From contig JABHCC010000197.1 of assembly GCA_018669475.1 (NCBI GenBank), positions 1-64,000 of the forward strand: 64,000 nucleotides of DNA. The letters run 5' to 3'. Origin of the DNA: Bacteroidota bacterium (GTDB lineage Bacteria > Bacteroidota > Bacteroidia > Bacteroidales > UBA12481). Made by a program: the position numbers and the translations under genes. This document shows, piece after piece, positions 1 to 7,889 of this stretch; within the stretch, counting starts at the first letter, position 1; every line of letters starts with the position of its first letter. The notes under the pieces are model-generated. The model did no database searches. It saw nothing but the letters and a program-made list of their open reading frames with translations, and was not told the origin of the DNA.

Positions 1-158
1 ACTTAATTCCAACGATAGATTTCGACTTGTCCTTGGTGAAAGATAACGCAGCATATGGAGTCTCTTTGTTAATACTTCAAATTAATCAAGTATTTTCCAT
101 TACAGAAAACTATGGTGCTAATCTAACGGTCCTTGGTCTGTTGGTCCCACAGGCCAAA

Positions 159-244
159 GGCGTCACGTCGGCGTCACCATGGCGTCACGTCGGCGTCACC
201 AAAGGCGTCACGTCGGCGTCACCATGGCGTCACGTCGGCGTCAC
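159..244. repeat. Phased octamer array, 8 copies of GGCGTCAC
   Basis: Eight exact copies of GGCGTCAC start at 159, 170, 181, 192, 204, 215, 226 and 237, so the spacing is 11,11,11,12,11,11,11 bp, about one helical turn. At a larger scale the tract is two 45-bp copies (154-198 and 199-243). It is much more GC-rich than its surroundings. It lies 20 bp beyond the stop codon of the TrmH-family gene. Bases 1-158 upstream hold nothing I can recognise. The function is unknown; it could be a protein-binding array or an expanded short tandem repeat. Confidence 0.85.
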
Positions 245-263
245 GTTTTCCCGACTCCCGCTT

Positions 264-788
264 TCACAGCTTCGCCCTTACTTCCCACAAGACAATGCCC
301 ACAGAAACTGAGATATTAAAAGAGTGTTTAGTGCCGGATTGGGGGATTTCAATGCATTCATCCGATAGGTCAACAACTTCCTGATCTACTCCTTTGACTT
401 CATGACCAAAAATCAGGGCGAGAGGGGTTTTTCCATTTAAACTTAGATCTGGTAATTGGGTGCTATCCACTGCCTGTTCAACTGACATAATAGTATATCC
501 ACTGGAGCGAAGGTCTTCAATAGCTTCTTTGGCAGTAGCAAAATATTGCCATGGAACTGAATTTTCGGCTCCCAATGCAGTTTTATGAATTTCACGATGT
601 GGTGGACAGGTACTTATACCACAAAGAATCACTTTCTCAAGTCTGAATCCATCGGCAGTACGAAAAACACTACCTATATTATTGAGACTTCTTACATTAT
701 CCAGGACCAAAACAACCGGATTTTTCTTATTTCTATTGTATTCCTCAGCGGATATCCGGCCTAATTCCTCGTTTTTGAGTTTTCTCAT
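264..788 (-). CDS. TrmH/SpoU-family RNA 2'-O-methyltransferase
   Basis: This 174-residue protein is a SPOUT-class methyltransferase that transfers a methyl group from SAM to a ribose 2'-OH of tRNA or rRNA. All three SpoU motifs are visible: motif 1 (NNIGSVFRTADGF, about residues 36-48), motif 2 (LIFGHEVKGV, about 127-136) and motif 3 (IEIPQSGTKHSFNISVSVG, about 146-164), where the trefoil knot binds SAM. It lacks the N-terminal substrate-binding domain of RlmB, so it is a minimal catalytic-domain protein. The target RNA cannot be read from sequence; TrmL- or TrmH-like tRNA methylation is plausible. It is divergent from sucC, with 121 bp between the starts. The octamer repeat array lies just past its 3' end. 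Confidence 0.9.
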   Translation of the reverse strand: MRKLKNEELGRISAEEYNRNKKNPVVLVLDNVRSLNNIGSVFRTADGFRLEKVILCGISTCPPHREIHKTALGAENSVPWQYFATAKEAIEDLRSSGYTIMSVEQAVDSTQLPDLSLNGKTPLALIFGHEVKGVDQEVVDLSDECIEIPQSGTKHSFNISVSVGIVLWEVRAKL

Positions 789-909
789 TTAATCAAAATC
801 AAGTTTGCTAAATGCAAAGGAAATGAATTATTAATTCCATCTTTGCTAAAGTCAAAAAAAGTTTACAAATTCGTCTTTCTTCACTGAAATTACAATTAAT
901 TAAGAACAC

Positions 910-2109
910 ATGAATCTTCACGAATATCAAGCAAAAAGCATACTCAAGGAGTTTGGGGTACCTATTATTGAAGGGAAAATGGCAGAAACAGTTGATGAGG
1001 CTGTTGCTATTGCTCAGGACATTCATGAGCTAAACCCAACAGATAAGTGGGCAGTAAAAGCTCAAATTCATGCTGGGGGCAGGGGCAAAGGAGGTGGAGT
1101 GAAGATTGCATCATCAATTGAGGAGGTTAAGGAATTTGCTGAGGACATTTTAGGAATGACTTTGGTCACTCATCAAACCGGACCAGAGGGCAAATTGGTT
1201 AGGAAGCTTTTAATTGAACGTGGGATGTATTATCCTAATGCTGACGGTGTAGTTGATGTGAAGGAGTTTTACATGGGTGTGTTATTGAATCGTAAAACTG
1301 GCCGTAATATAATTATGTATTCTACTGAAGGAGGTATGGATATTGAAACTGTGGCTAAAGAAACCCCACACCTTATCTTTACTGAGGAGATTGAGCCAGG
1401 TCTCGGAATTCAGGGATTTCAGGCCAGAAAAATTGCCAGTAATCTGAAGGTGAAAGGTGCAGCCTTTAAAAATATGGTAAAATTTGTTTCAGCTCTGTAT
1501 AAAGCCTATGTAGGAATTGACGCATCGATGGTAGAAATTAATCCGGTTGCCAAGACATCTGATGATCTCATTATGGCTGCAGATGCTAAAGTCAACATTG
1601 ATGATAGTGCTTTATTTCGGCACAAAGACATAGAAAAGATGCGGGATATTCATGAAGAAGACGCATCAGAAGTAGAGGCTTCAAGGTATAATCTGAATTT
1701 TGTTAAGCTTGATGGTAATGTAGGTTGTATGGTAAATGGAGCCGGATTAGCAATGGCCACTATGGATATGATCAAACTATCGGGTGGGGAACCAGCTAAC
1801 TTCCTTGATGTTGGTGGTGCCGCAAGTGCAGAAACAGTTGAAGCCGGATTCCGAATTATTCTAAAAGATCCTGCTGTTAAGGCCATTCTGATAAATATTT
1901 TTGGTGGAATTGTTCGTTGTGACCGTGTGGCTCAGGGTGTTGTGGATGCATATAGATCATTTGGCGTAATACCTGTCCCGGTTATTGTTCGCCTGCAGGG
2001 AACCAACGCTATTGAGGGTAAGAAGTTGATTGATGAATCGGGCTTAGAAGTTAGCTCGGCAATTACTCTTGAGGAGGCTGCCCAATTGGTGAAGAAGATG
2101 ATGGCATAG
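910..2109 (+). CDS. sucC: Succinate-CoA ligase (ADP-forming) beta subunit
   Basis: This is the beta subunit of succinyl-CoA synthetase, the TCA-cycle enzyme that couples succinyl-CoA hydrolysis to ATP synthesis. At 399 residues it is full length. The N-terminal ATP-grasp domain begins with [18 protein letters not shown] and contains the glycine-rich [12 protein letters not shown] segment (about residues 53-65). The C-terminal CoA-ligase domain contains [16 protein letters not shown]. The alpha subunit gene sucD is not adjacent, so the two are unlinked here. The next gene downstream is convergent. A CATCTTTG at 838-845 resembles the Bacteroidota -7 element with one mismatch and could belong to its promoter. 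Confidence 0.97.
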   Translation: MNLHEYQAKSILKEFGVPIIEGKMAETVDEAVAIAQDIHELNPTDKWAVKAQIHAGGRGKGGGVKIASSIEEVKEFAEDILGMTLVTHQTGPEGKLVRKLLIERGMYYPNADGVVDVKEFYMGVLLNRKTGRNIIMYSTEGGMDIETVAKETPHLIFTEEIEPGLGIQGFQARKIASNLKVKGAAFKNMVKFVSALYKAYVGIDASMVEINPVAKTSDDLIMAADAKVNIDDSALFRHKDIEKMRDIHEEDASEVEASRYNLNFVKLDGNVGCMVNGAGLAMATMDMIKLSGGEPANFLDVGGAASAETVEAGFRIILKDPAVKAILINIFGGIVRCDRVAQGVVDAYRSFGVIPVPVIVRLQGTNAIEGKKLIDESGLEVSSAITLEEAAQLVKKMMA

Positions 2110-2201
2110 TACAAATGAATATGGTGTGAGCACCACACTGATCTATTTAAGGGGCTAATCCTAATTATCAATCAATGTTGTCGTTGACAGGTAGTCCTTT
2201 A

Positions 2202-3449
2202 TTATTGGCGTCTGACCGGCATGGTCATGCATCTTGCTCCACCTCCTCCTCTTGCCAGTTCAGCACCATCAATTGTTATAATGCATTTATCAAAGTGATC
2301 AGGATTAGTTTTACCTGAAATTACGTCTTCAGCCGGTAAGATTTCATAACCGTGTTTATTTAATTCCTCAAGAGTATATACATTACGGTTATAGCCTATT
2401 GCTTTTCCGGGAGCAAAAGTGAAGAAATTAGCTCCACTATGCCACTGTTCTCTTTCCTGGATATATGGATCTCCCGTACCACCACAGGAAATTGTTTTAA
2501 TATCCATACCCAGTTTACGTAAACCATCCGGCAGGTTTTTAACCTGATTAATTGAAACCCGACCCTTATGAATGCTGATTAGTATGGTTTGATGCTTGGT
2601 TTGTTTGCTAATAAGAGGCTCATAAACAAGGCATTCGTCATGATTTAAATTGGTGAAAACCATATCCAGATGAATGAAAGACTCTGGTTTCTTGGGTAGT
2701 TCCTGAACCAGGATGTTCTGAGTCTGACGAGTTTTCTTGAAATGATCAACAAGAAAGTCAATTCCTTTTGTACTAGTTCGCAAGCCAGCTCCTGCCAGAA
2801 GGATTTCATCAGTGACAATCTGGATATCTCCACCTTCTATTGTCAGGTCTTTAGTATTGTTTGTCCCTTTGTCAGGATTAATAGTTGGTGATTTCAGTAG
2901 TGGATGGAACTTGAAAATCGCCTCCATGATTTGTGTTTCTCTCTTTCTGACAGGACTAGCCATATTGCCGATCAGGACTTCCTTCCCAATAACCATGGCA
3001 CTATCGCGTGTAAAAAAGAAATTGTGTAATGGACGAAGCTCATATCTTTCCTGGCTGAGAAAGCGTGAAAGATTGTCACGCCTCAATGGAACTCCTTCTA
3101 TCAATTGTGAGGCAAGGGTTTCATCAGGAATCGAATTCAACTCATCAAACAAAGTGCAATCTTCTTTACCCTGACAGATATCTTTGAGCAGGAATGCTTT
3201 TGCGGCAGGATTGGGTAATATTTCCGTGAGTATTTTTTTTACCTGGTATACTGTACTGACTTTCTCGAGAACTCCTGACAGTTGCAGATATTCAGGTTTG
3301 GCAATATGTAGGTTTAGAATATCTGAATATAATGCTCTTTCAGCATTTGCAGGGGTCATATTTTCCACTTCACTTCCCGGCGTATGCAGTATCACTCCTT
3401 CAAGTTTACCGATCTCAGAATTAATATTCGCCTGATTATGAGTATTCAT
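2202..3449 (-). CDS. arcA: Arginine deiminase
   Basis: It hydrolyses L-arginine to citrulline and ammonia, the first step of the arginine deiminase pathway. Guanidine-group-modifying fold, 415 residues from the chosen ATG. The catalytic signature is present in order: FFFTRDSAMV (Asp), TIEGGDIQ (Glu-Gly-Gly-Asp), HLDMVFT (His) and the C-terminal GGGGARCMTMPVRR with the nucleophilic Cys at about residue 407. The frame extends 26 codons further upstream, but that extension reads like non-coding sequence, and the family begins near MNTHNQANINSEIGKLEGV; I therefore use the ATG at 3449. No carbamoyltransferase or carbamate kinase gene is adjacent, so a complete ADI operon is absent here. It is divergent from the DUF4294 gene. 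Confidence 0.9.
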   Translation of the reverse strand: MNTHNQANINSEIGKLEGVILHTPGSEVENMTPANAERALYSDILNLHIAKPEYLQLSGVLEKVSTVYQVKKILTEILPNPAAKAFLLKDICQGKEDCTLFDELNSIPDETLASQLIEGVPLRRDNLSRFLSQERYELRPLHNFFFTRDSAMVIGKEVLIGNMASPVRKRETQIMEAIFKFHPLLKSPTINPDKGTNNTKDLTIEGGDIQIVTDEILLAGAGLRTSTKGIDFLVDHFKKTRQTQNILVQELPKKPESFIHLDMVFTNLNHDECLVYEPLISKQTKHQTILISIHKGRVSINQVKNLPDGLRKLGMDIKTISCGGTGDPYIQEREQWHSGANFFTFAPGKAIGYNRNVYTLEELNKHGYEILPAEDVISGKTNPDHFDKCIITIDGAELARGGGGARCMTMPVRRQ

Positions 3450-3547
3450 GGCATTTTTATTTTTTTGCGATGCGAAGATACACATTACCCTGAAACATAA
3501 AACGGGGGTAAAACGTTTTATAGGCATAATTCTTGCTATTTTTGATT

Positions 3548-4150
3548 ATGATAAAAACTCTGGTGACCATTATTATAACTACGTGGTTTTTTTTAGGTCA
3601 GGAGATGTCTGCTCAGGTAGTCACTAAAGCTCGTGTTGATTCGGTGATGAATGCGCATGTTCTTGGAGGTGATTCAATTCCCCATATTGACCTTAATGAG
3701 GTTACAGTGAGGCCTGAGCGAGTTTTTAAAAACAGGCGGGATGCGAGAAGATACTGGCGCCTGGTTTATAATCTCAAGAAAGTAATGCCCCTTTCGAAAA
3801 TTGTTGCAGCCATGGTTATCCAAGTGGATGAGCATTTGGATGATTTTGAGACTGATAGGGAAAAACGAAAATACGTAAAGAGTGTGGAGGATAGTTTGTG
3901 GAAAGAATATGAGCAAGATATGCGGAAATTGACAATTTCGCAGGGGAAGCTATTATTTAAATTAATTGACAGGGAGACTTCCGCAACAACATATTTTTGG
4001 ATTCAGGAATACCGTGGCAAGGTATCAGCATTTTTTTGGCAGGGAATTGCCAGATTGTTTAGTTCAAATTTGAAACTTGAGTATAATCCTGACAGTGCGG
4101 ATAAGCTAATTGATGAGCTTATCCGGGATATTGAAAAGGGATATATCTGA
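3548..4150 (+). CDS. DUF4294 family exported protein
   Basis: The 200-residue product has an N-terminal signal peptide (MIKTLVTIIITTWFFLGQ, then Ala-Gln near residue 23) and a DUF4294 body, a family I know only from Bacteroidota. The recognisable core runs from IDLNEVTVRPERVFKNRRDARRY through the K/E/D-rich helical part. No enzyme motif is visible; a periplasmic or envelope role is inferred from the signal peptide only. An earlier in-frame start at 3533 is possible, but the ATG at 3548 gives a better signal peptide. TATTTTTG at 3537-3544 matches the -7 consensus; if used, the transcript would be nearly leaderless. Its TGA abuts the elbB stop codon tail to tail. Confidence 0.75.
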   Translation: MIKTLVTIIITTWFFLGQEMSAQVVTKARVDSVMNAHVLGGDSIPHIDLNEVTVRPERVFKNRRDARRYWRLVYNLKKVMPLSKIVAAMVIQVDEHLDDFETDREKRKYVKSVEDSLWKEYEQDMRKLTISQGKLLFKLIDRETSATTYFWIQEYRGKVSAFFWQGIARLFSSNLKLEYNPDSADKLIDELIRDIEKGYI

Positions 4151-4804
4151 TCAGATAAGCTTTAATAGTTCTCCCACGGTGTTTTTTGCTCCTTCAGCAA
4201 TATCTATCAATGAGCTATCCAGCATATAGCAAGAATTGGTAACAACTTTGTTTTTCCGATCAATGCTAACTTCCTGCTGTTTTGTTTTGATCGATTTCCC
4301 ACCCATTTTGTCAATTGCCTCTGATGTACCGGGATCTTGTCCGATTGTAAGCTCAACCCCGGGAATTAATTTAGCCAGGATTACTGGTGCTATACAAAGG
4401 GCTCCAATAGGTTTACCTGCCTTATGAGTTGCAGTAATTGCAGCCTCAGTTTCAGGATTTATTTTACAATCAGGACCGTCGAATGCAAAACTTGAAAGGT
4501 TCTTAGCTGCTCCAAATCCTCCGGGTAAAAGGAGGACATCAAAATTTGCCACTTCATACTCTGCAAGAGGTTTAATATTTCCCCGGGCTATCCTGGCAGA
4601 TTCAAGGAGAACATTACGGGATTCATCCATTTCTTCTCCTGTTATATGATTGATTACATGATGCTGTTTTATGTCAGGGGCAAATATCTGGTAAGTACAT
4701 TTGTGTAAATCTAAAGCATACAAACTCATTACTGATTCATGGATTTCGGCACCGTCATATACACCGCTTCCTGAGAGGATTACTGCGAATTTCTTAGCTG
4801 ACAT
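4151..4804 (-). CDS. elbB: ElbB-type DJ-1/PfpI-family glyoxalase
   Basis: This DJ-1/PfpI superfamily protein is about 217 residues from the ATG at 4804 and of the ElbB (isoprenoid biosynthesis glyoxalase) type. It starts with KKFAVILSGSGVYDGAEIHE, has the loop LLLPGGFGAAKNLSSFAFDG, and the nucleophile-elbow Cys in PIGALCIAPVILAKL (about residue 136). Family members show weak glyoxalase III activity; the true substrate is uncertain. A start nine codons upstream (4831) is open, but the family begins at MSAKKFAV. The gene is single and convergent with the DUF4294 gene, the two stops sharing the hexamer TGATCA at 4148-4153. Confidence 0.88.
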   Translation of the reverse strand: MSAKKFAVILSGSGVYDGAEIHESVMSLYALDLHKCTYQIFAPDIKQHHVINHITGEEMDESRNVLLESARIARGNIKPLAEYEVANFDVLLLPGGFGAAKNLSSFAFDGPDCKINPETEAAITATHKAGKPIGALCIAPVILAKLIPGVELTIGQDPGTSEAIDKMGGKSIKTKQQEVSIDRKNKVVTNSCYMLDSSLIDIAEGAKNTVGELLKLI

Positions 4805-4868
4805 ATTCAGTTTTGTATTGGTTACACTCAAAATTACTTAATCAAAGGCTATAAACAAATAGATAGCT

Positions 4869-6284
4869 TTATTTTCCTGAGCCCTGCATAACCGTTTTGA
4901 TGGTGTAGATCATGATTTTCAGATCAACCAGCAGCGACATGTTCTCAATATAAAGAATGTCATATTTCAGTCTTTGAATCATTTCATCAACATCTGAGGC
5001 GTACCCGAATTTCACCTGACCCCAGGAGGTGATCCCTGGTCGTACCTTTTGCAGATGGTGAAAATGAGGAGCTTTTGCTACTATCTGGTCAATAAAAAAC
5101 TGCCTTTCTGGACGAGGTCCAACCAGAGACATATCTCCGATCAGAACATTATAGAACTGGGGAAGCTCGTCAAATCGCATCTTTCTCATGAATAAACCAA
5201 AGCGGGTTATTCGGGCATCGTTTTGTGAAGAGAGAGCAGGTCCGGATTTTTCAGCGTCATTTACCATTGACCTGAACTTAAATATGACAAAAGGTTTTCC
5301 GTATCTGCCTATTCTCTCATGGCTGTACAGAATTGACCCGGGCGATGAAAATTTGACCCCCAGTGCCATGAATATCATTGCCGGGGATAGTACTATTAAA
5401 GCGAATATTGACAGTAAAACATCCATTATTCTTTTAAGACTTTCTTCCCAGGTTGGCATCAGGTCATGACTAATCTGGATAAGTGGCGTACCAATAATGG
5501 TGGACATCTTAACCATTCCGGTTAGGATATCATACATGTCTGGAATGACTTTTACAACAACATTACTTGATTCCAGTCGGTTAATAATAGTTTTGAGGAG
5601 TTCATGTTCATGACTCTCAATCGCGATCAAGACAATGCGAACATTATTTTCCTCAATTATTTTGTTAATGTTTTTTAATTCACCCAGATTCGGTAAATGG
5701 CTTGCCATTAAATACTTCTCATAATATCTGACGTTTACAAATCCGATGAATTTATTCCCGGTTGATTTTGGCTGTGACTCCATTTCTTCATACAACTCCA
5801 ATGCCTTCTTATCAGAACCTACAAGCAGAGTAGGGAAACCAATAATTCTCTTATGGATTTTGTGAGTTGATGAGGTAGTAAAACTAAGCCGCGGAATATA
5901 AGTGATTGTAAAGTGAAGCGAGAAAAGAACAAAGAATGAGAGATAATAATTTGTATATACTACTATGGTGTCATCAAGAATCAGGGCAAAGAAGATCAAT
6001 AATACACCAAGGAAGGTTGTTCCAATAGTCTGCCCGAGTTCACTTAATCGGGATTTTCTGTAAACATCTTTATAGTAACCTGTGGTATAATATAATAACA
6101 GCCACAGGGCCGGAAGTATTGCCAAGCCCAGAAAGTAGGAATCATTGAAATCTACCGGAATCGGATAACCAAACTTTTTTGGCTCAAAGTAAATTTTTCT
6201 GAACACAAAGAACAGGGTCCAGCTGGTACCAGCTGTTAAAAAATCACTTATCAGATATTTGGCAACCTGCCTTCTTGGATTCAT
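4869..6284 (-). CDS. Undecaprenyl-phosphate sugar phosphotransferase (WcaJ/WbaP type)
   Basis: This 471-residue polyisoprenyl-phosphate hexose-1-phosphate transferase probably starts exopolysaccharide or O-antigen repeat synthesis at the inner membrane. Four to five membrane segments fill residues 10-135, followed by a CoA-binding-like Rossmann domain (PTLLVGSDKKALELYEEME to about 255). The C-terminal bacterial sugar transferase domain starts at SLKRIMDVLLSIFAL (about 285) and contains KFRSMVNDAEKSGPALS, RKMRFDELPQFYNVLIGDMS and LVGPRPERQFF. The sugar cannot be told from sequence. Its start codon overlaps the upstream lipoprotein stop (TAATG), so the two are probably translationally coupled. 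No other polysaccharide genes are adjacent. Confidence 0.92.
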   Translation of the reverse strand: MNPRRQVAKYLISDFLTAGTSWTLFFVFRKIYFEPKKFGYPIPVDFNDSYFLGLAILPALWLLLYYTTGYYKDVYRKSRLSELGQTIGTTFLGVLLIFFALILDDTIVVYTNYYLSFFVLFSLHFTITYIPRLSFTTSSTHKIHKRIIGFPTLLVGSDKKALELYEEMESQPKSTGNKFIGFVNVRYYEKYLMASHLPNLGELKNINKIIEENNVRIVLIAIESHEHELLKTIINRLESSNVVVKVIPDMYDILTGMVKMSTIIGTPLIQISHDLMPTWEESLKRIMDVLLSIFALIVLSPAMIFMALGVKFSSPGSILYSHERIGRYGKPFVIFKFRSMVNDAEKSGPALSSQNDARITRFGLFMRKMRFDELPQFYNVLIGDMSLVGPRPERQFFIDQIVAKAPHFHHLQKVRPGITSWGQVKFGYASDVDEMIQRLKYDILYIENMSLLVDLKIMIYTIKTVMQGSGK

Positions 6285-7147
6285 TAATAATGGATGAGTT
6301 TGACATTGTCCAGATAAATATTTGCCGTTTCTTCATCTTCCAATTCGAAGGCAGCCCGGATGACTATTCTGAACAATTCAGTAGTACTTGCGTAAGTGGC
6401 TTTTGTACCCAGGTCAACATAGAAGCGTTTCCATCTCTCTGATGGTTTAATATAAACCAATGAATTCCATTCCATCATACCATCTTCGATAAGGTACATA
6501 CCCACCTCGAAACCATTTGTGTTTTTGTAATCGAACTCCAGCAAAACAGGTGTAGCATTTTGTGGAAGCTCAATATCGTCATCAAAATAAGCCTCAAAAT
6601 CTGCTGCATCCTTTGTTAAAAATATTGCACCGCTGTAATTACCTTCTCTTACCACATTACGTTGATTAATAATCGTAGTATCAGAATATACGGGATACAG
6701 AAAACTTACCCCGGGATCTTCAAACTCCTCAATCCACGGAAATTTGCAAACGTCTTTATATGTCGAAACAGGTTCGAGAAGATGAATCTCTTTTTCGTGA
6801 AGTTCCAAATCAATTATCACCGGTTCATAAAATGGATAGGCTATTCGACTGGCTGATATTCCATTTAATTTGATACCAGGCCGAATGGTAATGGTCTGAA
6901 GACCTGTTTCAAGTGTGGGAATAGTAAATGGCATAGTATAGACGCCCATGTTGGTTCCGCCTACACTCATCCAGATATCAGTCATCATATGAGTGGCAGT
7001 TCCACGATCAAATTCGTTTACGACAACCTTGAATGTGTCAATTCTGATATAACTTGGAATTTTTTCGGGCGGATTGATGATTTCACATGATCCGAATAAT
7101 AGAATAGACACGAGGGAAATTATCCCAAAATTAGCTGCTTGTTTCAT
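6284..7147 (-). CDS. Hypothetical lipoprotein
   Basis: I do not recognise a named family. From the ATG at 7147 the product is 287 residues with a lipoprotein signal peptide (KQAANFGIISLVSILLFGSC; lipobox LFGSC, lipid-carrying Cys at about residue 21). The body is rich in beta-strand patterns. Its C-terminal 110 residues (EYDYKNTNGFEV-like core, ending IYLDNVKLIHY) resemble a jelly-roll carbohydrate-binding-like module, a weak inference. It is probably outer-membrane anchored. The nine-codon longer form (7174) would place basic residues and a Met-Lys ahead of the signal, so I prefer the shorter start. It is coupled by TAATG to the sugar transferase, which suggests a shared role in surface glycan work. 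Confidence 0.75.
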   Translation of the reverse strand: MKQAANFGIISLVSILLFGSCEIINPPEKIPSYIRIDTFKVVVNEFDRGTATHMMTDIWMSVGGTNMGVYTMPFTIPTLETGLQTITIRPGIKLNGISASRIAYPFYEPVIIDLELHEKEIHLLEPVSTYKDVCKFPWIEEFEDPGVSFLYPVYSDTTIINQRNVVREGNYSGAIFLTKDAADFEAYFDDDIELPQNATPVLLEFDYKNTNGFEVGMYLIEDGMMEWNSLVYIKPSERWKRFYVDLGTKATYASTTELFRIVIRAAFELEDEETANIYLDNVKLIHY

Positions 7148-7173
7148 AAAAATTACCACCTTATCTGAAACCA

Positions 7174-7205
7174 TTGAAATTGTGTCTTCAAAAGTAGTAT
7201 TTTTG
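7174..7205 (+). promoter_or_regulatory. Bacteroidota-type promoter for pcm
   Basis: TATTTTTG at 7198-7205 matches the -7 consensus TAnnTTTG exactly, and a TTG at 7174-7176 lies 21 bp upstream, the spacing expected for the -33 element. The start point would be near 7211, 13 bases before the pcm ATG. Confidence 0.6.
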
Positions 7206-7223
7206 AATGAAACCCACGAAAGA

Positions 7224-7889
7224 ATGATTAATTCAAGGTTTGATGGCGATGATTTTAAGCATCAGGGGCTTAGAAATCGATTGATAAAAATAATCCGGAA
7301 TAAAGGAATTACAGATGAGGCCGTACTGACGGCTCTTGGCGCAATCCCCCGGCATTTATTTATGGATTCAGGTTTCATTGGTTTTGCTTACAAAGATTCT
7401 GCTTTTCCAATCAGCTGTGGGCAAACCATCTCACAGCCATATACAGTAGCTTACCAGACACAATTGCTCAATGTTGAAGAGCACCAGAAAATACTCGAGA
7501 TAGGAACCGGATCAGGATACCAAACCGCTGTTTTAATAGAAATGGGCGCCAGGGTATACACCATGGAGAGAATCCATACCCTGTCTCTCTCTGCCCGGCA
7601 AATTCTGACGAAATTGAATTTGTCAGCGCATTTTCAATATGGTGATGGGTACAAGGGATTACCGGGATATGGGCCATTTGACAGAATTCTGATTACAGCC
7701 GGGGCTCCTTCTGTTCCTGATGAACTGAAAAACCAACTGAAAATAGGAGGTATATTGGTAGCCCCAATAGGAAGCCCGGAACTCCAGACCATGATTCGTT
7801 GCAAAAGAATTTCTGAGAATGAATTTTCTGAAACAAAGCATGGCGGATTCATTTTTGTTCCGATGGTCGCCGGTAAAACTGAAGACTAA
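7224..7889 (+). CDS. pcm: Protein-L-isoaspartate O-methyltransferase
   Basis: It methylates L-isoaspartyl residues with SAM to start repair of aged proteins. The 221-residue form from the ATG at 7224 has the usual family length. Visible motifs: RHLFMDSGFIGFAYKDSAFP, the GQTISQPYTVAYQ substrate loop, and SAM motif I KILEIGTGSGYQTAVL, followed by FDRILITAGAP. The frame stays open back to 7074, but that would overlap the divergent lipoprotein gene and add non-homologous sequence, so the shorter start is chosen; it also fits the promoter just upstream. The TAA overlaps the next ATG (TAATG). Confidence 0.93.
   Translation: MINSRFDGDDFKHQGLRNRLIKIIRNKGITDEAVLTALGAIPRHLFMDSGFIGFAYKDSAFPISCGQTISQPYTVAYQTQLLNVEEHQKILEIGTGSGYQTAVLIEMGARVYTMERIHTLSLSARQILTKLNLSAHFQYGDGYKGLPGYGPFDRILITAGAPSVPDELKNQLKIGGILVAPIGSPELQTMIRCKRISENEFSETKHGGFIFVPMVAGKTED

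Noticed and set aside
27-384. Open frames on the plus strand through the octamer repeat
   Set aside because: Their translations are only the repeat in different frames (for example GVTSASPWRH), and both run into the end of the TrmH-family gene on the other strand. The 11-bp unit is not a multiple of 3.
2110-2201. Possible hairpin GTGTG-AGCAC-CACAC between sucC and arcA as a terminator
   Set aside because: The stem is only 5 bp, and no T-run follows on either strand.
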